Shown here piece by piece: positions 25,981-34,940 of a DNA stretch of 64,000 bases. The notes under the pieces were generated by a model, which saw only the letters and a list, made by a program, of their open reading frames with translations, was not told the DNA's origin and ran no database searches. A program made the position numbers and the translations under genes. The DNA is taken from IMG/VR virus record IMGVR_UViG_3300042391_000634, positions 271,631 to 335,630 of that record; one strand, given 5' to 3'. Each line of letters starts with the position of its first letter. The stretch's first letter is position 1. The stretch comes from a virus.

Positions 25981-27080
25981 TTTTTGTCGACAATTAACAA
26001 ACTTAAATTACCATATTCATATAAACCTGGACTATAATCATCTATTGAAACTCTTATAGTGTTAATAACATTAAAATCATCCTGAGTTAAGTCATCACCA
26101 ACAAAAACTTTTATATCTACGTTATCGACATCCTCAAATTTAGATTTTAAATCATATCTTGTAAATTTCTTCTCGTTATCAATATAATTTTGAGGAATTT
26201 CATCTATTTCAATCTTATCAAAAAATGGTTCCAACAATTCAATATGTTTGGAACTACTTAATTTAACACCAACAACTTTCTTAACGTATGTAAAGTTATC
26301 TGTTGTTTGATAATCCATGGCATTAAACATAGGAATACTAATACCCCATTTTCTAATGAAATTTCTAATTGAATGAGCTTCAATGTCTTGACGTATGTTT
26401 TTCATTTCATCACTAAATCTTGATGTCTGTGAAACAAAATGATAAGTAATTGCACTATCACATGTTTTTAATTCATATCCTTTTAATTTCGCACGAATTA
26501 AAAAGTCATCATCTTCACAAAAACATGGAACAAAACTAAATCCATCAAATCCACCTAAATCAATAAATGTTTTCTTATATGATGACATAAAGAAAACTGC
26601 ACCATTATGTAGAGTATCACTATTTTTCCATTGTTTAACATAATCATTAAAATTTGAATCATCAAAATTATTAAATCCCCTACCTAAATCTATTAACACC
26701 TTACCTGGTCTTTCGTGACCTTTAAAAATGGGTGGTTCGATTGTTGTATATGACAATATCATATTCTCAGTTAACAATCTTTCAATTGCCTCCAAGAAAC
26801 CTTCACCGATAACCATATCGTTATGTATAAGAACAATCTTTTCAGTATCAACAAGATCAATACCGGCATTATATGTTTCAGAAAAAGTTAAACGATCATC
26901 ATCATGAAAGAAAGATAAATTTTCATCCATTAAAGATTGTAACCATTCTTTTGTACCATCACTTGAACCACCACTACTAATAACTAATGGTGCATCGGGG
27001 TAAATTTCACGAAGTCTTTTATAACATTCTGTTGTTAAATCTAATTTATTGTAAACGGCTAAGACAAAGCTTATATTCAT
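25968..27080 (-). CDS. GT2 family glycosyltransferase
   Basis: The 370-residue protein opens with ISFVLAVYNKLDLTTECYKRL, has SSGGSSDGTKEWL, then VLIHNDMVIGEGF as the acidic donor-site motif and CEDDDFLIRAKLKGY as the catalytic-base motif. It is a full GT2 domain of about 240 residues plus a 130-residue C-terminal extension of unknown role. It is the last gene of the minus-strand sugar island, transcribed toward 25968. Confidence 0.8.
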   Translation of the reverse strand: MNISFVLAVYNKLDLTTECYKRLREIYPDAPLVISSGGSSDGTKEWLQSLMDENLSFFHDDDRLTFSETYNAGIDLVDTEKIVLIHNDMVIGEGFLEAIERLLTENMILSYTTIEPPIFKGHERPGKVLIDLGRGFNNFDDSNFNDYVKQWKNSDTLHNGAVFFMSSYKKTFIDLGGFDGFSFVPCFCEDDDFLIRAKLKGYELKTCDSAITYHFVSQTSRFSDEMKNIRQDIEAHSIRNFIRKWGISIPMFNAMDYQTTDNFTYVKKVVGVKLSSSKHIELLEPFFDKIEIDEIPQNYIDNEKKFTRYDLKSKFEDVDNVDIKVFVGDDLTQDDFNVINTIRVSIDDYSPGLYEYGNLSLLIVDKNQKA

Positions 27081-27098
27081 TTTATTATTTTTTAAGTT

Positions 27099-27722
27099 CT
27101 ACACTTTTTTATTGTTAAATTTATTAAATTTCTTACAAATCGTTAATCCATGTCTATATGGAAACGATTCATTATGGTCTTTTGGTTTTGTACCTAAGTC
27201 AATAACTTGATATCCAATATCAAAAAAATGATTAGACAAATCTCTTTCATCTGGTTGATGAATCCATCCAACACCATTATAAAATGAATGACTGGTTGTT
27301 TTTTGATAATGTAAATTAGTATCGTGTAAAACCAAGACCGTATCATCGTCTATTATACCACATTCCACCATGTTATTAAAAAAAGATAAGGAATAATTAT
27401 AGTTATGACAATCAAAAAATACCATATCAACTCTATCTTTAATATCGTCTTTAACCACTCGTTCTACAGATTTAATAATTGTTATATGATTAGGTGAAAT
27501 TGGGGTTAGGTTAGTAATATCAATAGTATAAACAGTACCATCTGTGCCGACTGATTCTAAAAAGTTTTTTGCGGAATAACCATGAAGTCCCCCCACCTCA
27601 ATTATTCTTTTAAAAACGCATGTTTTTATTATTGAAAATAAAACCAATGCTTCGTCGTCTTGAATTGGCCCTAAAACCATTTGACTAGGTTCTTGTGTAA
27701 GATGTTCTAAATTATATTTCAT
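27099..27722 (-). CDS. SAM-dependent methyltransferase
   Basis: The 207-residue product has IIEVGGLHGYSAKNFL as the SAM-binding glycine motif, VYTIDI as the second acidic motif, VDMVFFDCHNY and VLVLHDTN. This is a class I methyltransferase of the Methyltransf_24 type, often found in glycan loci. The leader upstream of its ATG is a run of AAAAT and GAAAT pentamers. Acceptor unknown. Confidence 0.7.
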   Translation of the reverse strand: MKYNLEHLTQEPSQMVLGPIQDDEALVLFSIIKTCVFKRIIEVGGLHGYSAKNFLESVGTDGTVYTIDITNLTPISPNHITIIKSVERVVKDDIKDRVDMVFFDCHNYNYSLSFFNNMVECGIIDDDTVLVLHDTNLHYQKTTSHSFYNGVGWIHQPDERDLSNHFFDIGYQVIDLGTKPKDHNESFPYRHGLTICKKFNKFNNKKV

Positions 27723-27758
27723 TTCATTTCATTTCATTTTATTTTATTTTATTATTAA
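27723..27758 (-). repeat. AAAAT/GAAAT pentamer run in the leader of the 27722 gene
   Basis: In the direction of transcription three AAAAT-type and three GAAAT-type units run into the start codon. A similar run precedes the possible peptide at 10169. A-rich leaders help initiation in Bacteroidota, which mostly lack Shine-Dalgarno pairing, so this may be a translation enhancer; it is also a slippage-prone tract. Confidence 0.5.
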
Positions 27759-28335
27759 AAACGTAAAACATCATCCTCTCAAATTCCCAAGGAGATTGTT
27801 CTCTTTCTTCAGTTATTTTTTTACACTTCTCATAAAAAGAAATGTCTCTCATTCTTATTTGTTCTTTAGTCACACAAAATAAACAACCGGCAACAAACGG
27901 ATATTCACCAATTGGAGGTGATGTAAATAATGATGACCATAATGTGTTGATGTTTAATACTGGTACGTGGTGAGGTAGACCGTTTGATTGACTTACCAAT
28001 TTTTCTTTAAACACACCATTACTAAAAAAATGACAATCATCGATATTCAATTTACTATAACCTAATGAATTAGGAAAAACATCTAATATCCAATCATAAT
28101 TCTTAACGTGGTCAAATGGTTCAGCTTGAGTAAAGAAAACCCAATCAGATAAATTATTGTAATTAGTCACGATGTGATGAAAATATGTGTGCATCTCCCT
28201 ACCAACATTATCTAATTTAATAGTGTTTAAAATTTCAACATTTGATTTATTGTAAATGATAATTTTATAATCCTTTACTTTATTTAACCAATTTAAATTT
28301 TCTTTATAGTATGATACAACTAATTCTTTTGTCAT
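27739..28335 (-). CDS. DUF3431-type putative glycosyltransferase
   Basis: This 198-residue protein has VSYYKENLNWLNKV, IYNKSN, NVGREMHTYFHHIVTNY and VFFTQAEPFDH in the order typical of DUF3431. Proteins of this family are found in bacterial, fungal and viral sugar loci and are thought to be transferases, without a defined reaction that I know of. PFVAGCLFCVTKEQI near the end may be the acceptor-side loop. It follows the epimerase gene directly. Confidence 0.65.
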   Translation of the reverse strand: MTKELVVSYYKENLNWLNKVKDYKIIIYNKSNVEILNTIKLDNVGREMHTYFHHIVTNYNNLSDWVFFTQAEPFDHVKNYDWILDVFPNSLGYSKLNIDDCHFFSNGVFKEKLVSQSNGLPHHVPVLNINTLWSSLFTSPPIGEYPFVAGCLFCVTKEQIRMRDISFYEKCKKITEEREQSPWEFERMMFYVFNNKIK

Positions 28336-29331
28336 TTATTTTGTTTTCCAAAATGAATAAATTCCTTTATCTAATTCGTAGAACGGCCACACAAATCTCT
28401 CTCTAACTGGTTGACTTTTAACCCACTCCCACATTTTAGTTAGACCTTCTTTTAAATCTGTTTTATGTTCAAAATCTAACAGGTCAATTGACTTTTGCCA
28501 AGTTGGTATAGAGTGTTTAACCTCGTGTCTACCTTCAAAATATTTCACTTCACCTCCACCAACTACTTCACGTAAAATTTCGTTAGCTTCATTGATTGAA
28601 TATTCTTTTACACCACCTAGATTAATTATCTCTTTCGATGCTCTAATATCTTGAGAAGCTTTCCATAATGGTTCAAGACTGTCATCAATATAACTAAACG
28701 CTCTTGTTTGTGTACCGTCACCAAATATTGTCATTGGTTCATTGATTGTGTGTTGATACATCCAAATACCTAATACGTTTCTATATTTGTCCCATACGTT
28801 TTGTTTAACACCGTAAACATTGTGAGGTCTAATGATACACCAATCAAGTCCGTGTTGTTCACCGGCAATCTGTATATCCATTTCACAACCATATTTAGCG
28901 ACACCGTAAGGGTCAATAGGTTTAGGAACTTGAATCTCATCAAACATGTTACCATCTTGATGACCATACACCGCTAATGTCGATGTGAATACTAATCTTT
29001 TAATATTGTGTTTAATACATTGTGTAATAATACGTGATGTTGCAACTAAATTGTTTTGATAGTTATATGTTCTAATAAATGGTGATAATCCTTCAGCAGC
29101 ATAAGCCGCAAAGTGATAAACGTAATCAAATTGGTGTCTTTCAAAACATTCTTCAACATTACCATTAACTAAATTCATCTCCCATAACTCCACTTTAGAA
29201 TTAACATTTTCTTTATAACCACCACTCATATCGTCTATACCAACAATATGAACATCGGGATGATTTTCAATAATGTAATCTGATAATCTTGACCCAAGTA
29301 AACCCGCAACTCCTGTAATTAAAATTTTCAT
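28336..29331 (-). CDS. NAD-dependent sugar epimerase/dehydratase (SDR)
   Basis: The 331-residue protein has the extended-SDR fingerprint: GVAGLLGSRL (NAD-binding), GIDDMSGGY, HFAAYAAEG, TSTLAVYG for the active-site serine/threonine and YGVAKYGCE for the catalytic Tyr-x-x-x-Lys. It most resembles UDP-glucose 4-epimerases and related nucleotide-sugar epimerases. It should supply a modified sugar for the transferases of this minus-strand cluster. Confidence 0.85.
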   Translation of the reverse strand: MKILITGVAGLLGSRLSDYIIENHPDVHIVGIDDMSGGYKENVNSKVELWEMNLVNGNVEECFERHQFDYVYHFAAYAAEGLSPFIRTYNYQNNLVATSRIITQCIKHNIKRLVFTSTLAVYGHQDGNMFDEIQVPKPIDPYGVAKYGCEMDIQIAGEQHGLDWCIIRPHNVYGVKQNVWDKYRNVLGIWMYQHTINEPMTIFGDGTQTRAFSYIDDSLEPLWKASQDIRASKEIINLGGVKEYSINEANEILREVVGGGEVKYFEGRHEVKHSIPTWQKSIDLLDFEHKTDLKEGLTKMWEWVKSQPVRERFVWPFYELDKGIYSFWKTK

Positions 29332-29942
29332 ACTTTATAATAATTTTCTTTTAAATCATTTTCGTTTACATAATTTATTTTTTTCATAATGACTTGATAA
29401 CCATTGTTAACTATTTCTAAATATTTGTGATATCCATGATAAAACGCGTCAGCACCAGTTTTAACTTGCATATATTGTTCTTGTTCAAGTCCTCCACCGT
29501 AATCGTCAAATATAATATAACCATTATTTTTCAAACAGTAAAATGCATTAACAGCATCTTCTAAAACATATTTACACATATGATTACCATCAATGTAAAC
29601 AAAGTCTAAAAACTCTTTAGTGTCACCGTTATGGTTAAATGTTTTAAAACTATCGGCCGACTCACCTAAAATATATGTTACCTTATCTTCATATGGTTTA
29701 ATATTGTTCTCAATAAATTCATTTGTATTAATATCCATTATATAATGATGTGAACCTTCCTTTTTACAGAATTCATCTAAAATATAAACTGAAGAACCAC
29801 CATACAATGCACCTATTTCTAAACATACTCTTGGTTCATCACCATAGTTAGGTAAAAAATGGTCCCATGCATCCACATGATTTAAAAAGAAATAACGTTC
29901 TCCTTCTGGATATTTAAAATGTTCGGGGTATTGATATGACAT
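29328..29942 (-). CDS. SAM-dependent methyltransferase
   Basis: The 204-residue protein has CLEIGALYGGSSVYIL as SAM motif I, HHYIMDIN as motif II and FVYIDGNHMCKYVLED. This last stretch is characteristic of Methyltransf_24 proteins in polysaccharide clusters. It overlaps the epimerase start by four bases, so the two are probably translated together. Confidence 0.7.
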   Translation of the reverse strand: MSYQYPEHFKYPEGERYFFLNHVDAWDHFLPNYGDEPRVCLEIGALYGGSSVYILDEFCKKEGSHHYIMDINTNEFIENNIKPYEDKVTYILGESADSFKTFNHNGDTKEFLDFVYIDGNHMCKYVLEDAVNAFYCLKNNGYIIFDDYGGGLEQEQYMQVKTGADAFYHGYHKYLEIVNNGYQVIMKKINYVNENDLKENYYKV

Positions 29943-29944
29943 AA

Positions 29945-30676
29945 TTAATTTTTTTTATACATAAAGTTATAAACACCACAATCTTCCACATCACATGAAA
30001 CGTGTATGTTGTTTAACCATATTTTAGGGGTTTTTGTTGGTGTGTAATCGGATTGACCCCTATTACAAAGAATTAACCAATCTTCATATGTTTTATAATA
30101 GTAATGATTTAATTGAATAATATCTGTAGGGCCGTTGGGATTGAATGGGCCTCTAAAAAAATTCCTATTAGTGTCCATTAATTTATTTGATGGGTTGTGA
30201 GGTAAAGACATTGTTGATTCACTTTTTAAATTCAATAAAGTTTTTATATGATGATTAACATCTTTATCTCTAAATGTAAATTGTTTTATCAATGAATTTT
30301 TATTTTCATTATCTCTAACTAATTTATTATTAGAACCAAACATATACCAGTTCATCGATATTCCAAATTCATTATGGTATTCTAATATAAATTCTTTAAT
30401 ATTAGAATGTTTTTTTAGATGTATAAATTCATCACAATCAATGAAGGCAACCCAGTCATAATCATTTTTATATTTAGAAATAAAATCATTATACGATTTT
30501 ACTTGCTTGTGCTTACCTGGAAAATCAACAAGTATAATATTAGGATGGTTAATTTTACATTTCCAATCGTTTTGATAAATTATAATATCGTCAAAACCTA
30601 ATTTTAAATGATAATTACACCACTCCTCGATATAATGGTCCTCATCCTTTGCAATACACATAACCGATATTCTCAT
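29945..30676 (-). CDS. GT92-like glycosyltransferase
   Basis: The 243-residue protein begins ISVMCIAKDEDHYIEEWCNYHLKLGFDDIIIYQND, the usual start of GT92/Glyco_tranf_2_4 enzymes, followed by WVAFIDCDEFIHL, the acidic donor motif, and NHYYYKTYEDW late in the protein. The family adds hexoses in many contexts; the donor here is not predictable. Its ATG overlaps the upstream gene's stop. Confidence 0.8.
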   Translation of the reverse strand: MRISVMCIAKDEDHYIEEWCNYHLKLGFDDIIIYQNDWKCKINHPNIILVDFPGKHKQVKSYNDFISKYKNDYDWVAFIDCDEFIHLKKHSNIKEFILEYHNEFGISMNWYMFGSNNKLVRDNENKNSLIKQFTFRDKDVNHHIKTLLNLKSESTMSLPHNPSNKLMDTNRNFFRGPFNPNGPTDIIQLNHYYYKTYEDWLILCNRGQSDYTPTKTPKIWLNNIHVSCDVEDCGVYNFMYKKN

Positions 30677-31293
30677 AATGAACTATAGTAGTTGTTTTGT
30701 TTTTCTTGACGATCAATCGTCTTATGGTGTTGTATACAATATTCTTCATCTAATGGTAATGATGAAAATTTCTGACCACCTATTATTCGTTCGTGAACCT
30801 TACCATACCAAGTCATTCCTTTACGGTATATTCGTCCTTGAGCATCAGGAAAGTTTACCCATCCTTTTTTATTAACATTCCAACCCCATTTATTAATATG
30901 TTCTTGTGTTATACCATTAACAGTATTAATACGAGGAACAAATATTAAATCAACCTTTGGATTTAATTCTAATATCTGATGGAGATTTTTAATTACATAT
31001 TCACTAACCATTTCATCGGCATCTATTTGATAGATATAATCTCCCTGACAGTAATCATTCAATTTGTTTTTCCAATCCGCAAAGTTACCACCAAAATCAA
31101 ACCCTCTCCACGTTTGAACGTGAGGGAATTTATTATATGGTAATAAGAAATCTAATATTTCGGGATTGCCGTTCTTCTCATCATAGAGAATAACAATCTC
31201 ATCTTCCTTTCTTTTATGTTCAAATAAAAATGGAACTAATCTTTTTATTTCCTCTAATTCATTACAAACTGTAATTGCAAAACTTATTTTCAT
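30673..31293 (-). CDS. GT2-like glycosyltransferase
   Basis: The 206-residue protein starts ISFAITVCNELEEIKRLVPFL, has YIYQIDADEMVSEY as the metal-binding motif and a late KVHERIIGG segment, followed by the HHKT box seen in waaE/kdtX-like GT2 enzymes. It forms a four-base overlap with the GT92-like gene. Short for the family but with all expected motifs. Confidence 0.75.
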   Translation of the reverse strand: MKISFAITVCNELEEIKRLVPFLFEHKRKEDEIVILYDEKNGNPEILDFLLPYNKFPHVQTWRGFDFGGNFADWKNKLNDYCQGDYIYQIDADEMVSEYVIKNLHQILELNPKVDLIFVPRINTVNGITQEHINKWGWNVNKKGWVNFPDAQGRIYRKGMTWYGKVHERIIGGQKFSSLPLDEEYCIQHHKTIDRQEKQNNYYSSL

Positions 31294-31294
31294 A

Positions 31295-31537
31295 TTATGC
31301 TCTTTGTCCTCTGTTTATTCTTCCCGTTAATATATTTATTACTTCGTTGTCAATTTCTTCCACAATTTGTTCCGACATTAATCTTGTTAATTCAGCCTCA
31401 GCATCAATTCCATGATAATAATTTAAATCATCAACCAATTCAGGTCTCCATTGTGCTCGTAATGTTCTAACGATATTCTGAATACCTTCCGATTGAATTG
31501 TTATCCCATGAAAAAATCTAAACTGTCTAACTCCCAT
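31295..31537 (-). CDS. 80-residue protein resembling a T4 gp23 capsid segment
   Basis: The ATG at 31537 is chosen because the longer frame (to 31585) overlaps the preceding gene, and MGVRQFRFFHG starts the conserved part. The region RTLRAQWRPELVDDLNYYHGIDAEAELT plus LMSEQIVEEIDNEVI resembles the helical stretch of T4-type major capsid proteins, in which LxAxWTxELAxDL is followed by HGIDAExEL and EINREV. As a free-standing 80-residue protein in a sugar cluster this is unexpected. The match is from memory, not a search. Confidence 0.45.
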   Translation of the reverse strand: MGVRQFRFFHGITIQSEGIQNIVRTLRAQWRPELVDDLNYYHGIDAEAELTRLMSEQIVEEIDNEVINILTGRINRGQRA

Positions 31538-31538
31538 A

Positions 31539-31769
31539 TTATTGTCTTTCTCTTGTGAATAATTTAAATACTCTACCATTATCATTAAATGTCATTTCAG
31601 TATTACTCGTTGGACTTAAACGAATACTACAATCATTCGGACCATGAGCAAAAATAACTGGTTCATCATCACCAAATTGAAAACAAAATTCAACATTTGA
31701 TGGTTCAAATGAGACCGGTGTAAAACATAATGTAGGTGTTTCATCACCTTTAAAAAATTTGAAGTTCAT
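31539..31769 (-). CDS. Hypothetical protein (76 aa)
   Basis: The product starts NFKFFKGDETPTLCFTPVSFEP and appears to be all beta. It ends one base before the start of the gp23-like gene and begins at the stop of the GT4 gene, so the three are co-transcribed. No family recognised; the pairing with a capsid-like piece suggests a virion or assembly role rather than sugar chemistry. Confidence 0.45.
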   Translation of the reverse strand: MNFKFFKGDETPTLCFTPVSFEPSNVEFCFQFGDDEPVIFAHGPNDCSIRLSPTSNTEMTFNDNGRVFKLFTRERQ

Positions 31770-33031
31770 TATTTAACTTTATTTAATTTAGGTAATATTA
31801 ATTTAGTTTGTTGTGGAGGAGGTTGAAACGCAATTGAATAAGGTTTTAATATCTCACCAAACTTAACTTTCATTTTTTCTAAAGAAAAATTTTCTTTATT
31901 TTCTTCTTTAAGTTTTAATGACTTCAATAAAAAATTACTATAATCATTTTTAACTATTTTCATAATTTCAGCAGCTTCACCGTAGTTCGCCGTAAACCAT
32001 TTAGATCCTTTAATGATGAACTGATCAATTGCACTATCGTCAACATCTGTTAATTTACCACCAACCATAACGGATTTATCCATAGGTAAAAAATCTTTAT
32101 GTCCCGACCAATTAGAGGCAATAACGGGTTTTCCTGACATTGTGAATTCTAATAGTGGTCTACCGAATCCCTCACCTTTAGTAATCGATACCATAGATTT
32201 TATTTTTGGATGATTATACAAATCATTCATTTCTTTATTAGTAAGGTCACCAAATAACAAATATATTGAAGGTGGATTTTGTATATCGGTAACAACATCT
32301 TTAATTTTCTTTATAAACAAATCTCTTTCTTTAATTGAGAAATTAGATGATGATGTTTTTAATACTAATGCCGGCATATCCCTACCATCTTTAAATGATT
32401 CAACAAAACATTTAATTAACATACCAATGTCTTTTCTATCTTGACCTATATTACCTTTTAACCAATGACCAACAAATAAAAATGCAAAGTTTTCTTTTAT
32501 ATCCAATTTAAAATCTTTATTAATTACATCATTAAATATTGATGTATCAACACCCTCAAATAGAACCTCAATAGGTTTTTCTATTCTATGTTGTTTAATT
32601 ATTTCATTTGTATTTTTATTTCTTTCGTCATAAACCGTTGATAATAAAACTTCTTTAGAAAAATTAGATGTTGCAATAATTAAATCCATTTGATTACAAC
32701 CATCAACCCAATCTTTAGGGGCTACAGTTGTTTCAATACCTGCGGTGATACCAATGTTAAATTTACCAAATCTACGAAACTCATTAGGTACAGTAACTTG
32801 AATGTAGATGTCTGGTAATCCTTCAAATCTTGTTGTAATATTAGATTCAATCCATTTATGAAATGTATTGTCAGGTTCTAATGCAGTCATAGGTGTGTTA
32901 CCCCATACACAACTATCAATCTTTATATTAAAAAGATTCATTTGATATAATGATTCTAATAAATCTCTTGAATGTGATCCATAACCACTTCTTGTTTTAA
33001 CCGGTCCTCTAAATAATATTGTTGGTTTCAT
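31769..33031 (-). CDS. GT4-like glycosyltransferase
   Basis: The 420-residue GT-B protein has TRSGYGSHSRDLLESL (acceptor-side start), FEGVDTSIFND, FLFVGHWLKGNIGQ, and the donor-site segment KGEGFGRPLLEFTMSGKPVIAS with the two conserved glutamates. Its C-terminus is rich in proline and lysine. It overlaps the next GT4 gene by one base. Full length for the family. Confidence 0.8.
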   Translation of the reverse strand: MKPTILFRGPVKTRSGYGSHSRDLLESLYQMNLFNIKIDSCVWGNTPMTALEPDNTFHKWIESNITTRFEGLPDIYIQVTVPNEFRRFGKFNIGITAGIETTVAPKDWVDGCNQMDLIIATSNFSKEVLLSTVYDERNKNTNEIIKQHRIEKPIEVLFEGVDTSIFNDVINKDFKLDIKENFAFLFVGHWLKGNIGQDRKDIGMLIKCFVESFKDGRDMPALVLKTSSSNFSIKERDLFIKKIKDVVTDIQNPPSIYLLFGDLTNKEMNDLYNHPKIKSMVSITKGEGFGRPLLEFTMSGKPVIASNWSGHKDFLPMDKSVMVGGKLTDVDDSAIDQFIIKGSKWFTANYGEAAEIMKIVKNDYSNFLLKSLKLKEENKENFSLEKMKVKFGEILKPYSIAFQPPPQQTKLILPKLNKVK

Positions 33032-34392
33032 TAAATTACTTTATATAAATTAAATCTCTCTCTTGGAGTGAAATTTTTTATTGTTTTGTTAATCCCATCA
33101 CACATTTTATCACACATAATTTTCGATGATAGGTTTTTAATTGCCCATTCTCTTCCCTTTAAACCTCTTTCTTTTCTTTCTTCTTTAGACCAATTATACA
33201 TTTCCATTATCGTATCGGCAACATCATTGTTATTAACTCTATCATCGTACAAGTAAGGTGTTAATGGTGAACCATTTAAATTAATTGCTGATGACCATAT
33301 AGGTATAACCCATTCACCATATGGGATAGTTTCATAATCCTTTTTACTGTGTAATGTTTCTATATTTATATAATCATTTTCTGTAAACGGAAATCCACAT
33401 TGGTCTTGTAATCCACCTGTTACATTAACAATAATAGGGGTTCCAGCCATTATACTTTCGGCGGTACCTAAACCAAATCCTTCATTATTTGCAATGTTAA
33501 TCGTACAATCAGCAAGATTATATAATTTATTTAAAACATCAGACTCAATTTTAGACTGAGAAAATATTACGTCATAATTTGGACATATCTTATCTCTAAC
33601 AGCGTATAAATCAGTACCATTGTTATCTATAGGAGTTGTGTGCATTAATAAAACACATCTCTTTGATTTTTCTTTAGGAAGTTTATCACAAAACAACTTA
33701 AAAGAATTAATAACATCTGAAGGTTGTTTTCTACGAATATTTCTACTGTTAAAAAACAAAACAAAATCATATTCTTTATCACCAAACAAATCTTTTTTTA
33801 CATCAATCAATTCTTTATCCTCCAATGGTTTAAATGTATCTTGATTGATACCGTGAGGAACGTAACTAATTTGCCAATCTTGTAATGGTTTACAAAAACC
33901 GTCATCTAATTTACCAACACGGTGGACAATTCCATATGTTAATTTAGAAATACAACCTAACCAATCACAACTTTCGTAGTAGTTTTTATTATATAATGGG
34001 TCCGGTGTGTTATCCCAAATATGGTAATAAAGAATTGGAACTTGTTGTCTAATTTCATGTTCATTGTCATATAACCATTGCCAATAGTGAGGATCGGTAA
34101 AGTGTAATATTGCATCGATTTTAAATTCACTTAATAATTTTCTTAAAATGTTTATATCACCGTAACTATTGTATGGTATAATTTTTAATTCAGCATCGGC
34201 AATTCCAGTTTTTTCTCTAATGTCGGTATCCACATCAACCATTTTTCCATTTTCAGGATGATTAATACCAGCACCTAATTGAACCCAATTAAATCTATCT
34301 ACAGTACCCATTACAATTTCTCTTGACATAGTGGAAATTCCCGATGTCATTCGTAAATCGTCTGATAATAATAAAATTCTTTTTTTACCCAT
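33031..34392 (-). CDS. GT4-like glycosyltransferase
   Basis: The start at 34392 (MGKKRILLLSDD) is preferred over an upstream GTG because it follows the preceding stop at once (TAATATG). The 453-residue protein has MTSGISTMSREIVMG, YVPHGINQDTFKP, FFNSRNIRRKQP and ANNEGFGLGTAESIMAGTPIIV, the donor-site motif. It is the first transferase of the minus-strand operon. It ends in YKVI, close to but outside the strict aliphatic ending pattern. Confidence 0.8.
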   Translation of the reverse strand: MGKKRILLLSDDLRMTSGISTMSREIVMGTVDRFNWVQLGAGINHPENGKMVDVDTDIREKTGIADAELKIIPYNSYGDINILRKLLSEFKIDAILHFTDPHYWQWLYDNEHEIRQQVPILYYHIWDNTPDPLYNKNYYESCDWLGCISKLTYGIVHRVGKLDDGFCKPLQDWQISYVPHGINQDTFKPLEDKELIDVKKDLFGDKEYDFVLFFNSRNIRRKQPSDVINSFKLFCDKLPKEKSKRCVLLMHTTPIDNNGTDLYAVRDKICPNYDVIFSQSKIESDVLNKLYNLADCTINIANNEGFGLGTAESIMAGTPIIVNVTGGLQDQCGFPFTENDYINIETLHSKKDYETIPYGEWVIPIWSSAINLNGSPLTPYLYDDRVNNNDVADTIMEMYNWSKEERKERGLKGREWAIKNLSSKIMCDKMCDGINKTIKNFTPRERFNLYKVI

Positions 34393-34393
34393 A

Positions 34394-34591
34394 TTAATAT
34401 TTTGACCCACTCACAGATAAATCTGTGTAATTGTTTATTTTATTTCTAAATGCATCATCTTTAACATAAAGATCTAATGTACGATTAACTAATTTTTGTA
34501 GGTTAATATTACCATCAATTGCATTTATTTTAAATTTTCTGTAAACGTCTTCCAATACATGGACACTCGTTAATTTTTTTTCTACTTTCAT
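34394..34591 (-). CDS. Putative ribbon-helix-helix protein
   Basis: From the ATG at 34591 the product is 65 residues. KLTSVHVLEDVYRKFK followed by LQKLVNRTLDLYV gives a short strand and two helices in the spacing of Arc/MetJ-type ribbon-helix-helix proteins. Position at the head of the sugar operon would suit a regulator of that operon. The fold call rests on pattern alone. Confidence 0.5.
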   Translation of the reverse strand: MKVEKKLTSVHVLEDVYRKFKINAIDGNINLQKLVNRTLDLYVKDDAFRNKINNYTDLSVSGSKY

Positions 34592-34680
34592 ATTCAATTA
34601 TATATTTAGATATATATTACTAATTCAAAAAATATCGCCAATTAAGACGATATTTTTAATTATCATTAATATTAACGATA

Positions 34681-34848
34681 CTAAGTGTTAAGTTGATTTA
34701 ACTTAGCAATTATTGCATCAACAGTTTTTTGTTGTTCTTCTGTTAGTGTTGGAGATTGTGTAGGTTGAGATTGGTCAACAGTCACATTAACTTCCGCAGG
34801 TTGATTTACAACCTCTGTGTTTTTATTTTTTTTACAGCCGCATCCCAT
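34681..34848 (-). CDS. Small Cys-rich-start protein (55 aa)
   Basis: Reading down from the ATG at 34848, the product begins MGCGCKKNKN, then has a Val/Gln/Pro-rich middle and a helical end TEEQQKTVDAIIAKLNQLN. The start motif suggests metal binding or lipid-like anchoring but is too short to name. A TATTTATA element precedes it in the direction of transcription, as for virion-like genes on the plus strand. Confidence 0.55.
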   Translation of the reverse strand: MGCGCKKNKNTEVVNQPAEVNVTVDQSQPTQSPTLTEEQQKTVDAIIAKLNQLNT

Positions 34849-34862
34849 AGTATTTCTTTTTT

Positions 34863-34870
34863 TATAAATA
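34863..34870 (-). promoter_or_regulatory. TATTTATA element, minus strand
   Basis: On the plus strand this reads TATAAATA; in the direction of the 34848 gene it is TATTTATA, 14 bases before the ATG. It is the only minus-strand instance found in front of a gene and shows the element follows gene orientation. Confidence 0.45.
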
Positions 34871-34940
34871 TTTTGGTTTATTGTTTTTATTTCTTATATT
34901 TTAATAATACAAAAAATAAATTTTAAAATCAATAAAAAAC

